Assembly: GCA_016871575.1 (NCBI GenBank)
Contig: VHCW01000053.1
Location: 1-32,108 of the forward strand
Origin: Verrucomicrobiota bacterium
GTDB lineage: Bacteria > Verrucomicrobiota > Verrucomicrobiia > Palsa-1439
Length of the DNA stretch: 32,108 bases
Direction: 5' to 3'
Shown here: positions 22,539-30,538 of the stretch, in pieces
Layout of the letters: each line of letters starts with the position of its first letter
Numbering within the stretch: the stretch's first letter is position 1
Notes under the pieces: generated by a model
What the model was told of the DNA's origin: nothing
The model's input: only the letters and a program-made list of their open reading frames with translations
The model's database searches: none
Position numbers and translations under genes: made by a program

Positions 22539-23534
22539 ATGGAAACCATTCTCATCCTCGCCCACACCGAAACCGATGGTTCGCTTGCCAAGCCCGCGCT
22601 CGAAGCCATCGCCGCCGGCAAGTCACTTGGCAGTTTCAGCGTCGGCCTCATCGGCGCCGACACCCAGAAAGCCGCCAACCAAATCGCCGGCTGCGGCGCC
22701 GCCAAATTCCTCGCCGTCACCGGCACGGATTTCGCGCAGCCGCGTTACGCCACCGATACCGCCGCCGCCGAAGCCATCGCCAAGGCCGCCGCGGCCACGA
22801 TGATCATCGTCCCGCACACCTCGCGCTGGGGACGCGTCGCCGCCGGCGTTGCCGCCCGGCTCAGTGGCCGCGCCGACACGCACGTCACCGGCGTGACCGC
22901 AAACAGCATCACGCGCTGGTATTACCGCCAACGCATGGAAGCCCAGATGACCCGCACGCAACGTCCGTGGGTCATCGCGCTCGATCCCGGTTGCGTCGCG
23001 CCCATCGAGTGTGCCGCCGGGACGGCGGCCACTACAACGGTGAGCGTGACGGCGGTGTCACGCACCCAAGTCACCGGCGTGAAAGCGCCGGAAGCCAGCC
23101 AGCAAACAATTCGTCCCGACGCCAAGCTCCTCTTCGTCGCCGGTGCCGGCTGGACGAAGAAGCAAGCCGACAGCAAGACGCACGTGCCGGAAGCGGCGGA
23201 ACTGATTCTCGGTTTTCTGAACGCAAGCAAGGCGTCGCTCGGCAGCAGCAAATCATTGGTGGACCTCAGCGGCGAGGGGCAGGCGGTGTTGCCGTTCATG
23301 AGCCACCTCAACCAAATCGGCCAGACCGGTTCGACGCCGCGTCATCCGAAAGGTCTCTCGACCTGCTGTCACGGCGAGGAGCCGCACACGGTCGGCTGGC
23401 GTTTCGTCAACGAGCGCCGCGCCATCAGTCTCGACCCGAACTGCGGCTGGGCGCGCGGCAAAGCCGACGTCCTCTACGTCGCCGACTCCTTCGCCGTGAT
23501 GCGCAAAGTCAACGCGCTGCTCGCCGGAAAATGA
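22539..23534 (+). CDS. etfA: Divergent electron transfer flavoprotein alpha subunit
   Basis: A 331-residue alpha-subunit-like protein: ILILAHTETDGSLAKPALEA at the N-terminus, then APHTSRWGRVAAGVAARL-type segment (VPHTSRWGR, about 87) for the nucleotide fold. The C-terminal FAD domain is unusual. The conserved SGAIQH...IN.DP.API...ADYG..GD region is replaced by CCHGEEPHTVGWRFVNERRA, then ISLDPNCGW and KADVLYVADSFAVM. FAD binding therefore needs testing. A 25-bp repeat (23014-23038) is inserted in frame and encodes AAGTAATT. It overlaps the next gene (ATGA). Confidence 0.8.
   Translation: METILILAHTETDGSLAKPALEAIAAGKSLGSFSVGLIGADTQKAANQIAGCGAAKFLAVTGTDFAQPRYATDTAAAEAIAKAAAATMIIVPHTSRWGRVAAGVAARLSGRADTHVTGVTANSITRWYYRQRMEAQMTRTQRPWVIALDPGCVAPIECAAGTAATTTVSVTAVSRTQVTGVKAPEASQQTIRPDAKLLFVAGAGWTKKQADSKTHVPEAAELILGFLNASKASLGSSKSLVDLSGEGQAVLPFMSHLNQIGQTGSTPRHPKGLSTCCHGEEPHTVGWRFVNERRAISLDPNCGWARGKADVLYVADSFAVMRKVNALLAGK
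23014..23038 (+). repeat. Single 25-bp repeat arm inside etfA
   Basis: An exact copy of one arm of the ahbD inverted repeat (GCCGCCGGGACGGCGGCCAC then TACAA). It is read in the same frame as in ahbD, so both proteins carry the peptide AAGTAATT. No partner arm is present nearby. Confidence 0.88.
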
Positions 23535-23881
23535 ACGATGCGCTGACAGTTTGGGTGCAGTCGTTTCCCGGGATGGTTTCGGTCTGCGATCCCGACGGGG
23601 TGATTCTCGCAATGAACGAGGCGGCGATCCGGGCTTTCGAGAAACGCGGCGGAGCGAAGTTGATCGGGCAGAACGCGCTGGACTGTCATCCGGGCAAGTC
23701 GCGCGAGCTGTTTGCCGAGCTGCTGCGCAATCCGCGCGTGAACGTTTATACGACGGAGAAGAACGGCGTTCACAAGATCATCTATCAGTGTCCGTGGCAC
23801 CGTGACGGCCAGTACGCCGGGCTGCTGGAGATCGTGGCGGAGATCCCGTCGAAGATGCCGCACTTTGTCCGCCAACCCTGA
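23531..23881 (+). CDS. Small PAS-domain protein (DUF438 C-terminal-like)
   Basis: A 116-residue stand-alone PAS domain. It has FPGMVSVCDPDGVILAMNEA (PAS strand A/B), the NALDCHPGKSRELFAELL helix and KIIYQCPWHRDGQYAGLLEI, matching the PAS domain at the C-terminus of DUF438 proteins (CHPxKS and RDxxGxYxGxLE). It probably binds a small ligand, flavin or heme and senses redox or oxygen. There is no output domain. Start overlaps the etfA stop (ATGA), so it is produced with the ETF. Confidence 0.75.
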   Translation: MNDALTVWVQSFPGMVSVCDPDGVILAMNEAAIRAFEKRGGAKLIGQNALDCHPGKSRELFAELLRNPRVNVYTTEKNGVHKIIYQCPWHRDGQYAGLLEIVAEIPSKMPHFVRQP

Positions 23882-23892
23882 TCGGAGAAACC

Positions 23893-24423
23893 ATGAAGAC
23901 TTCAGCCGAACTCGAGAAACAAGCTGCGCTCCAAGTCGCCGCGTTGATGGCGGCGGCGGCACGAACGTCGCCAAAGACTCGCGGCATTGATAATGTCCGC
24001 GTGCTGGCGATTGACGACGATGCGTCAAAACAGCGGCTCATCGCCAAAATGCGCGAGATCGCTGCGGCGGAGAATCGCCCCGGCCTCGCGCGCGACGCGG
24101 GGAACATCGAGAACTCGCCCGCCATCGTGGTGATCGGCGTCGAGTCGAACCCGGCAGGGTTAAACTGCGGGTTTTGCGGGAAGCCGACCTGCGACGAGCT
24201 GTCCGCTGCCGGCGGCGTCTGCGCGTTCAACTCGATGGACCTCGGCATCGCCACGTGCTCGGCGGCCGCCGTCGCGTCTCTGCATCACGTGGACAACCGG
24301 ATGATGTACTCCATCGGGCGCGCAGCGCTGGATTTACGGTTGTTCGGTGAGAACGTGAAACAGGCGCTCGGTCTGCCGCTCAGCATCACCGGCAAGAGTC
24401 CGTTCTTTGACCGGAAGCCGTGA
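23893..24423 (+). CDS. DUF2148 ferredoxin-domain-containing protein
   Basis: A 176-residue protein of the DUF2148 family, found mostly in anaerobes and often described as ferredoxin-like. The sequence has LNCGFCGKPTCDEL (about 90-103), GVCAFNSMDLGIA and TCSAAAVASLHHVDNRMMYS with five conserved cysteines that could bind an Fe-S cluster. It starts 11 bp after the PAS gene, and its last 38 bp overlap the convergent mnmA. In this operon it may exchange electrons with the ETF or the AhbC/D enzymes (inference). Confidence 0.85.
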   Translation: MKTSAELEKQAALQVAALMAAAARTSPKTRGIDNVRVLAIDDDASKQRLIAKMREIAAAENRPGLARDAGNIENSPAIVVIGVESNPAGLNCGFCGKPTCDELSAAGGVCAFNSMDLGIATCSAAAVASLHHVDNRMMYSIGRAALDLRLFGENVKQALGLPLSITGKSPFFDRKP

Positions 24424-25471
24424 TCATCGCACTCCCCAGACACTCCTCGCCTTGGTAGAAAACGCAGAATTGGCCGGGGGCGACACCGGGATCGGGCTGA
24501 CCTAACGTCACGTCCAGCGCGCCGTCGGCGCGGTGTTTCACTCGGCAGGCCACGAGATTCGGGCCGTGCCGGAGTTTGCAAGTCAGGTTCTCTTCGCCAT
24601 CGGCTACGGGCCGGTGAATCCAGTTCGGTTCAATGGCACGAAATTCCACGCGCGGTTCCTTGTGCGATACCATCACGATATTTGCCGCCGTGTCCTTGCC
24701 GACGACGTACCACGGGCCGGCGCTCAGGCCGAGGCCGCTGCGTTGGCCGATGGTGTGGAACCAGTAGCCTTTGTGCTGGCCGAGCACGCGCCGGGTGCCG
24801 GCCTCGACGATGTCGCCGGGTTTCTCGCCGAGGTAGTGGCGGATGAATTCGTTGTACGGAATCTTGCCGAGGAAACAGATGCCTTGCGAGTCGGGGCGCT
24901 GCTTGTTCGGGAGGTCGAACTGCTCGGCCAGCTTGCGGACGTCGGCTTTGCAAAGGTGGCCGATGGGGAACAACACGCGCGCCATCTGGTTCTGCCGGAG
25001 CCGGGACAGGAAGTAGGTCTGGTCCTTCACCGGGTCGGGTGAGCGGAACAACTTGTAGGCGCTGCCATCTTCATGGACCTGCGCGTAGTGGCCGGAGGCG
25101 ACCTTGTCGAACGGTTCGCTCACCCGGTCAAAGAACGCGCCGAACTTGATCTGCTGGTTGCAGAAGATGTCCGGCGACGGCGTCCGTCCGGCGCGCAGTT
25201 CGGCGAGCGCGTACTCGACGACCCGGTCGAAGTACTCCGATTGCAGCGACACGACGCGCAACGGCACGCCGGCTTGCTCGCAGGCGGCGCGGGCGAAACG
25301 GAGGTCTTCCTCCCAAGGGCAGTGGCCGAGTTGGGCGAGTTCGTCCTCGAGCCAGACTTTCAGGTAGAACGCGGTCACGTCCCGGTGGCCGGCCTGCAAG
25401 AGCAGGCGCATCGCCACCGAGCTGTCCACGCCGCCGGATACCAGGGCTGCAATTCTCACGGCTCCTGTCAT
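24386..25471 (-). CDS. mnmA: tRNA-specific 2-thiouridylase MnmA
   Basis: MnmA puts sulfur on the wobble uridine (s2U34) of tRNA-Lys, Glu and Gln. The 361-residue protein has the PP-loop SGGVDSS (12-18), the two catalytic cysteines C104 (TPSPDIFCNQQIKFG) and C199 (SQGICFLGKI), the tRNA-binding YWFHTIGQRSGLGLS segment and the C-terminal beta barrel. Its end overlaps DUF2148 on the other strand by 38 bp; the last twelve residues may be a readthrough extension beyond the usual end. It lies 80 bp after cdd. Confidence 0.95.
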   Translation of the reverse strand: MTGAVRIAALVSGGVDSSVAMRLLLQAGHRDVTAFYLKVWLEDELAQLGHCPWEEDLRFARAACEQAGVPLRVVSLQSEYFDRVVEYALAELRAGRTPSPDIFCNQQIKFGAFFDRVSEPFDKVASGHYAQVHEDGSAYKLFRSPDPVKDQTYFLSRLRQNQMARVLFPIGHLCKADVRKLAEQFDLPNKQRPDSQGICFLGKIPYNEFIRHYLGEKPGDIVEAGTRRVLGQHKGYWFHTIGQRSGLGLSAGPWYVVGKDTAANIVMVSHKEPRVEFRAIEPNWIHRPVADGEENLTCKLRHGPNLVACRVKHRADGALDVTLGQPDPGVAPGQFCVFYQGEECLGSAMITASGQRTDSCR

Positions 25472-25551
25472 AACACGACCAAGCGGGGCCGAGGAGGCAA
25501 AACAAAAGGCTTACGGGTGCGCCGGTTGTCTCTGGAGTGATGTTCAGCGGA

Positions 25552-25944
25552 TCACAGGCGGAAGATGTGCGGCAACAAGACGGACAACATCTCCAGCCGC
25601 AGCTGCCGCCGGTCCTTCGCGTCGGCGCAAATCACCGCGCAATCGCCAAATTCCGCCAGTACCTGACGGCACGCGCCACACGGCATCGCCGCGCCCGGCG
25701 CCACGATGGCGATGGCCACAAACTGCCGTTCGCCGGCGGCGACAGCGCTGCCGACGGCCACGCGCTCCGCGCAAATCGTCAGGCCGTAGCTGGCGTTTTC
25801 GACGTTGACGCCGGTGTACATCTTGCCGCTGGCAGCCAGTAACGCGGCGCCGACGCGGAATTTCGAGTACGGCGCGTGCGCGTGGCGACGCGCGCCGGCG
25901 GCAGCGGAGACGAGTTGTTGCGCGCGGGCAGCGGTCAGTTTCAT
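25552..25944 (-). CDS. cdd: Cytidine deaminase
   Basis: A 130-residue tetrameric-type cytidine deaminase, converting cytidine and deoxycytidine to uridine forms. The zinc site is visible: TICAERVA (the C-A-E motif, catalytic Glu) and PCGACRQ. GVNVENASYGLT (about 44-55) binds the nucleoside. It overlaps the PNP stop (ATGA) and is the last gene of a deoA-PNP-cdd nucleoside salvage operon. Confidence 0.96.
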   Translation of the reverse strand: MKLTAARAQQLVSAAAGARRHAHAPYSKFRVGAALLAASGKMYTGVNVENASYGLTICAERVAVGSAVAAGERQFVAIAIVAPGAAMPCGACRQVLAEFGDCAVICADAKDRRQLRLEMLSVLLPHIFRL

Positions 25945-26756
25945 AACGCCGCCAGAAACCCGCCGAGCAGTTTCACCAGTTTGCCTTCAGCGGCCTTCCC
26001 GACTTCCAGCACTTCCTCGTGCGAAAGTCTCCGGAGGGCGATGCCGGCGGCGAGGTTGGTGATGCAGGAAACGCCGAGCACCTCGATGTTGTGGTAGCGC
26101 GCGAGAATGACTTCGGGCACAGTGCTCATCCCGATGGCGTCGGCGCCGTGCCAGGCAAACGCCTTCACTTCGGCCGGTGTTTCGTAGTTTGGCCCCAACG
26201 TGGCCAAGTACACGCCCCGGCGCAGGGGAATCTGGAGTTTCTCGGCGGCATTTTCCATTTTTTCCCGAAGACGGGTCGAATAGGCTGCGGTCATGTCGAG
26301 GAACCGGACAGTGTTCTCGCCGTTGATGCCGCCCACGAGCGGATTGACAGCAAGGTGATTGATATGGTCCTCGATGAGCATGAGGTCGCCGGGATTGAAC
26401 TGCGGGTTGATGCCGCCGGCGGCGTTGGTGACGACAAGCACTTTCACGCCCAGCGAGTCAATCACGTGAACCGGATAGACAACCTCCGCCACCGACCGTC
26501 CTTCGTAGAGGTGGACCCGCCCGCACAACATCATCAGCTTCTTGCCTTCCAGTTCGCCAAACACGATGTCGCCGGTGTGTCCCGCGACGGACACCTTCGG
26601 GAAATTCGGCACTTCGTCGTAGGGAATCTTCAACGGCTTGTCCAACGCCGCCGCGAGGCCGTTAAGCCCCGATCCCACGATCAACGCCACATCGGGCCTG
26701 AACCCGTTGAGTTTCGATTCGAGAAACTCCTTCGTTTCTTTGACGGTTGCCATCAT
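25941..26756 (-). CDS. punA: Purine nucleoside phosphorylase
   Basis: A 271-residue protein of the trimeric PNP family (PNP-I, XapA/PunA). Motifs seen: VGSGLNGLA (about 28; phosphate-binding GSGLG), GRVHLYEG (about 77), TNAAGGIN, and LGPNYETPAE with GMSTVPEVI (substrate pocket). It cleaves inosine/guanosine with phosphate to free base and ribose-1-phosphate. The start at 26756 (or the next ATG, 26753) is 3 bp after the deoA stop with an AGGA upstream; 26777 is unlikely. It is in a salvage operon with deoA and cdd. Confidence 0.93.
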   Translation of the reverse strand: MMATVKETKEFLESKLNGFRPDVALIVGSGLNGLAAALDKPLKIPYDEVPNFPKVSVAGHTGDIVFGELEGKKLMMLCGRVHLYEGRSVAEVVYPVHVIDSLGVKVLVVTNAAGGINPQFNPGDLMLIEDHINHLAVNPLVGGINGENTVRFLDMTAAYSTRLREKMENAAEKLQIPLRRGVYLATLGPNYETPAEVKAFAWHGADAIGMSTVPEVILARYHNIEVLGVSCITNLAAGIALRRLSHEEVLEVGKAAEGKLVKLLGGFLAAL

Positions 26757-26758
26757 CG

Positions 26759-28057
26759 TTATACAATCCTCTCGCAAATCAATCGCGGCCGGGCCGGCGC
26801 CGGTGCGGGGCCGATGGCGTACGCCTGTCGGACCATCGCCGCCGCCTTCATTGCGCGGGCCGGGTCGTTGTGGTGCATCAACAGCAACGGTTCGCCGGCC
26901 TCGATTGGTTCGCCGATTTTCTTCGGGCGTTCGAAACCGACGGCGCGATCAATGGTTTCGCCGGCGGCCTTGCGTCCGCCGCCGAGCACAATCACCGCGT
27001 AACCGATTTCGTCGCACGCGATTGCCTGCACCACCCCCGTGACAGACGATCGCACCGGTTCGACAAATTGCGCTCTCGGCAGCTCCTGTCTCACATCGCC
27101 GCCTTGTGCCGCCGCCATTTCTTCAAACTTCCGCAGCGCTTCACCACTCGCGAGCTTTTTGTGCAACATTTCCCCGGCAACTGCAACATCTTTCGCCGCT
27201 CCCGCCATCACCAACATCTCCGCCGCCAACGCCAACGTCACCGCCTGCAAATCCGCCGCGCCCGGTTCCCCGCGCAGGATGTCGAGCGCCTCCCGGACCT
27301 CCAGCGCGTTGCCGATGCACGCGCCGAGCGGCTGGTTCATGTCGGTCTGCAACGCCACCATCTTTTTGCCGTACCGTTTTCCAACCCCCACCATGGCGCG
27401 CGCCAGTTCCTGCGACGCTTCGCGCGTCCGCATGAACGTGCCGCTGCCCCACTTCACATCGAGCACCAATCCATCCGCGTTCTCCGCCAGTTTCTTCGAC
27501 ATGATGCTGGCCACAATCAATGGCAGGCTCGACACCGTCGCCGTCACATCGCGGAGCGCGTACAGTTTCCGGTCCGCCGGCGCTAGCTCCGGCGTGGCGC
27601 CCGTGATGCAGCAGCCGACGCGCTCGGTGACCCGCATCAGTTCCGCCAGCGACAAATCGGCCCGGAACCCGGCGATGCTCTCCAGTTTGTCGAGCGTGCC
27701 GCCGGTGGGACCGAGGCCGCGGCCGGAAATCATCGGCACCTTGACGCCGCAACTGGCCACCAGCGGCGCGAGGATGAGCGATGTCTTGTCGCCGATGCCG
27801 CCGGTGCTGTGTTTGTCGCAGCAAAATGCGCCGCCGCGCGGCCATTCGATGACCTGCCCGCTGTCCACCATCGCGCGGGTCAGCCACAGCGTTTCCTCAG
27901 TATTCATGCCGTGGAAACACGTGGCCATGGCGAGCGCGGCCATCTGGTAATCAGGAATCGCGCCCCGCGTGAAACCGAGGACGAACATGCGAATTTCGTC
28001 CTCCGTCAACGCGCGACCATCGCGTTTGCGTTGAATGACCTGCGCCGGCAGAAACAT
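26759..28057 (-). CDS. deoA: Thymidine/pyrimidine-nucleoside phosphorylase
   Basis: A 432-residue class II nucleoside phosphorylase, splitting thymidine/uridine to base and (deoxy)ribose-1-phosphate. Seen: QRKRDGRALTEDEI at the N-terminus, CCDKHSTGGIGDKTSL (phosphate site, about 79-94), MISGRGLGPTGGTLDKLES, and the C-terminal EIGYAVIVLGGGRKAAGE domain. The ATG at 28057 has GAGG four bases upstream; a start at 28072 would only add MYSEG. First gene of the operon. It cannot be said from motifs whether it prefers thymidine (DeoA) or both pyrimidines (Pdp). Confidence 0.94.
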   Translation of the reverse strand: MFLPAQVIQRKRDGRALTEDEIRMFVLGFTRGAIPDYQMAALAMATCFHGMNTEETLWLTRAMVDSGQVIEWPRGGAFCCDKHSTGGIGDKTSLILAPLVASCGVKVPMISGRGLGPTGGTLDKLESIAGFRADLSLAELMRVTERVGCCITGATPELAPADRKLYALRDVTATVSSLPLIVASIMSKKLAENADGLVLDVKWGSGTFMRTREASQELARAMVGVGKRYGKKMVALQTDMNQPLGACIGNALEVREALDILRGEPGAADLQAVTLALAAEMLVMAGAAKDVAVAGEMLHKKLASGEALRKFEEMAAAQGGDVRQELPRAQFVEPVRSSVTGVVQAIACDEIGYAVIVLGGGRKAAGETIDRAVGFERPKKIGEPIEAGEPLLLMHHNDPARAMKAAAMVRQAYAIGPAPAPARPRLICERIV

Positions 28058-28072
28058 GCCCTCACTGTACAT

Positions 28073-28412
28073 CGCCGGCCATCAAACGACGAGCAAGAAC
28101 CTGTCATCATGAATTCTCTCGCGCCGTGATGGCTCTGCGCGGCTTTTGCGTTCTCCAATCGGTCAAGAACCGGTTGGCAACCTGGGGATTTGACTCTGTT
28201 TGGCTTTCGTTGTCCCTGATTTTCTTGGTGTGGGTTTTGGCTGCCTCGCTAGGACTCGAACCTGACACATTTTACACGCCGGTCGAGCCGGAATTGAGGC
28301 AGGCCCACATCTGGGCCCACAAAATTCTGGCACTGGTTGACTCCGATTGTCGCCGGTTGGCACAGTCGGTGAGCGGCGATGACGAAAGTGATCATCATGT
28401 GTCTAATCGGGT
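28073..28412. other. Intergenic region with a tRNA-like remnant
   Basis: This 340-bp gap between deoA and the DUF4143 ATPase gene has no convincing protein gene. It contains the tRNA 3'-end-like element (28238-28302), next to it the hairpin GGCCCA-catc-TGGGCC (about 28302-28317), and GC-neutral sequence. It marks the change from the core salvage operon to accessory genes. Confidence 0.5.
28238..28302 (-). tRNA. tRNA 3'-end remnant or tRNA-like element
   Basis: On the minus strand, AGGTTCGAGTCCTAGC followed by GAGGCAGCCA is what the T-arm, acceptor strand and CCA of a bacterial tRNA look like. CTGCCTC at the other end pairs perfectly with GAGGCAG. The element is only 65 nt and lacks room for a full D arm; it has a CCGG-ctcga-CCGG hairpin instead. 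The T stem has a C-A mismatch. Either it is the 3' fragment of a tRNA left by an integration event, or a tRNA-like structure. It is not a normal tRNA gene. Confidence 0.4.
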
Positions 28413-29600
28413 TCACTCCAACCAATGGGCGGCCGGCTTCGAAAGAAACTCCTCCAGAGAAACTCCCTGACCTCCGACCAGTAGTTTGCGTTGAGCATGA
28501 AAGCGTTTGTCGAACGCTTCCATGCCCGGGAGCGCCTCCCGCCGTCTCCCGCTCTTGACCTCAATGGCGGTTTTCTTCTTGCCCGACCGCAATATGAAAT
28601 CCACCTCCAAGTTCCGCTCCCGCCAGTAGGTCAGTTCCATGTTCGTCCCCATGCTGGTGTTCAACAGATGCGCACCCACTGTGGATTCAACCAACCGTCC
28701 CCAGTAATCGCCGTCTCGACGAGTCGCATTGAAGTCCTCGCTCCGCTGCGCCGTCACGAGGGCTGTGTCGAAAACCTGCAGCTTGGGGCTCGAACCCCGC
28801 TGTCTAACCTGTCCATGTGCGAATTTGGACAAACCTGTCACCATTCCGGCTCCCGTGAGCAAGTCCAAGTAATGAGCCAGCGTCACCGTATTGCCGGCAT
28901 CGACCAACTGGCCCAGCATCTTCTGATACGAAAGCATCTGCCCCGAGTACTCACAGGCGAGATGAAACAGGCGTCGCAGCAAGGCGGGCTTGTCAACCCG
29001 AGTCATCAGCAGGATGTCGCGGGAGATCGTTGTTTCGATGAGCGAATCGACGATGTACCGCTTCCAACGCTCTGGCTCATCGATGAGCGGCGCGGAGCCG
29101 GGATAGCCTCCGTAGTAGATGAACTGCTCCAGATCCCATCCGAATGCGGCCTTCATCTCACCAAACGACCAGTGTGGGAGGGGGATGATCTCGAATCGCC
29201 CCGCAAGGCTTTCTTGCAGTCCGCGTTGAATCAACAACGGCGCGGACCCGAGGATGACAACCTTCAGGGGGCACCTCGCATGCGTGTCAGCATCCCAAAG
29301 CAGTTTGACTGCATCTGACCAATTGGGAATCTTCTGGATCTCGTCGAGGACAAGGACCGCACCCTTCCTGCCTTCCTTGGCCTTGAGTCGCCCCAGATCC
29401 CACTGCTGGTCCAGCCAAGTTCTGTCGCGCAACGTGGGTTCATCCGCTGTTGCATAGTGGCTGGGCGCGTCCAATCCATCCAGAACCTGGCGCGCCAAGG
29501 TGGTCTTGCCGACCTGGCGAGGACCGGCCAGCACCTGCAGGAATCGGCGAGGCTCCCTCAGCCGCGCCAGCAGTTTGTCAAAGTAGGGTTTGCGTGTCAT
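28413..29600 (-). CDS. AAA-family ATPase with DUF4143 domain
   Basis: A 395-residue protein of the AAA_14/DUF4143 group. Walker A is GPRQVGKTT (26-34) and Walker B LVLDEIQ (about 82-88). The central part has GGYPGSAP and a winged-helix segment, and the C-terminal DUF4143 portion carries a nuclease-like E-VDFIL...AIEVKSG motif (about 345-360). These proteins are frequent in accessory DNA, and their exact task is unknown. A pair of ATTACTCA repeats lies just upstream of the start. No partner gene adjoins. Confidence 0.88.
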   Translation of the reverse strand: MTRKPYFDKLLARLREPRRFLQVLAGPRQVGKTTLARQVLDGLDAPSHYATADEPTLRDRTWLDQQWDLGRLKAKEGRKGAVLVLDEIQKIPNWSDAVKLLWDADTHARCPLKVVILGSAPLLIQRGLQESLAGRFEIIPLPHWSFGEMKAAFGWDLEQFIYYGGYPGSAPLIDEPERWKRYIVDSLIETTISRDILLMTRVDKPALLRRLFHLACEYSGQMLSYQKMLGQLVDAGNTVTLAHYLDLLTGAGMVTGLSKFAHGQVRQRGSSPKLQVFDTALVTAQRSEDFNATRRDGDYWGRLVESTVGAHLLNTSMGTNMELTYWRERNLEVDFILRSGKKKTAIEVKSGRRREALPGMEAFDKRFHAQRKLLVGGQGVSLEEFLSKPAAHWLE

Positions 29601-29604
29601 ACAA

Positions 29605-29634
29605 ATTACTCAATACGATGAGTATAATTACTCA
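29605..29634. promoter_or_regulatory. Operator-like repeats upstream of the DUF4143 gene
   Basis: ATTACTCA occurs twice in the same orientation (29605-29612 and 29627-29634), and between them ACTCA-N6-TGAGT is inverted. The cluster begins 5 bp upstream of the ATPase start, so it probably overlaps its promoter or ribosome site and may bind an autoregulator. Confidence 0.45.
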
Positions 29635-29830
29635 CGGCCGTGACTCCGTCAATCTCTTTTCTGCGATCACAGGAACCACCGACAACTGCTACACATGCGA
29701 CTTCGTCTGAAGTGGTAATCTGAAGTTACGTCATCTGGTTGTGTCTGGCATTTTTCGCACATTCAGTTTAAGGATTTTGGTGAGCGTATGTTACTTCTTG
29801 TGCGCCCGTACACTACAGAAGGTCATGCTG

Positions 29831-30535
29831 TCAAGACGGCATCAGAAGTTTCGCTTCGGATGGCTCTTTGAATGCATTACATTGTTGCAACAAACGGGAA
29901 GCACTTTCGTACGTTGAGAACGCTATTTGAGAAGTGAACTGTTGCGCAATATCCAACGCCCTGATCAGTGGGTTCATTCTTTCAGATCTGGATGCCGCCC
30001 GGAGCGCTGTTAAGTAATCATCGCGAAATACAGTAGGTATAATGATACGGCAGAGCCCTAGTTTTACCAATTCGGCGTTCATCATAATGCGGGCTATTCT
30101 TCCATTGCCGTCGTCAAACGGGTGAATCTCCGCAATCAGGAACATCATGAAAATCGCCCGCGCCAAACCAGCGTCCACGGCGCAGTACAGTTCATAGCCC
30201 TTTTGCAAGGTTCCACGAACAAGATCAGGTGAAACGAAAAACGTCTCACCTGCTCGGTTGGGCACCTGTTTGAACACCCCCGGAGCTTTATCAGGACGGG
30301 CAGCCATTATGGAGTGGTGACGGGTCTTTAGAAGAGTAACGAATTGCTCAAATGTCTCGGGTGTTCTGACCATTTCCTCTGAGTTTGAGACCACTCTGAA
30401 TGTTCCCAAAATGTCATGAGCGTCCTGCGGCCTCTGCGCTGGAATTCTTTGATGGAATACTATGTCATACGCTTCCGCAAGCTCGAATTCAGTGCCCTCG
30501 ATATAGTTTGAAAAATACGACTCGAAAAACGCCAT
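29831..30535 (-). CDS. Fic-family protein, N-terminally truncated
   Basis: A 234-residue protein with the Fic active site HPFDDGNGRIAR (138-149, catalytic His138), which AMPylates or otherwise modifies target proteins. Residues 9-14 (SNYIEG) look like the inhibitory S-x-x-x-E-G helix found inside class II Fic proteins. Typical relatives have more than 100 residues before this helix; here they are missing and the upstream DNA belongs to a different small gene on the plus strand. It may therefore be a 5'-truncated remnant, or a short form starting at 30535. The C-terminus is intact. Confidence 0.75.
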   Translation of the reverse strand: MAFFESYFSNYIEGTEFELAEAYDIVFHQRIPAQRPQDAHDILGTFRVVSNSEEMVRTPETFEQFVTLLKTRHHSIMAARPDKAPGVFKQVPNRAGETFFVSPDLVRGTLQKGYELYCAVDAGLARAIFMMFLIAEIHPFDDGNGRIARIMMNAELVKLGLCRIIIPTVFRDDYLTALRAASRSERMNPLIRALDIAQQFTSQIAFSTYESASRLLQQCNAFKEPSEAKLLMPS

Positions 30536-30538
30536 AAC

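Noticed and set aside
22271-23530. Upstream extension of the PAS gene frame
   Set aside because: Arg-rich shadow of etfB/etfA; the PAS domain begins at 23531 with an ATGA overlap.
28126-28470. 114-codon plus-strand frame with a hydrophobic segment
   Set aside because: It crosses the tRNA-like remnant and the end of the DUF4143 gene; no family match and no ribosome site. Treated as non-coding.
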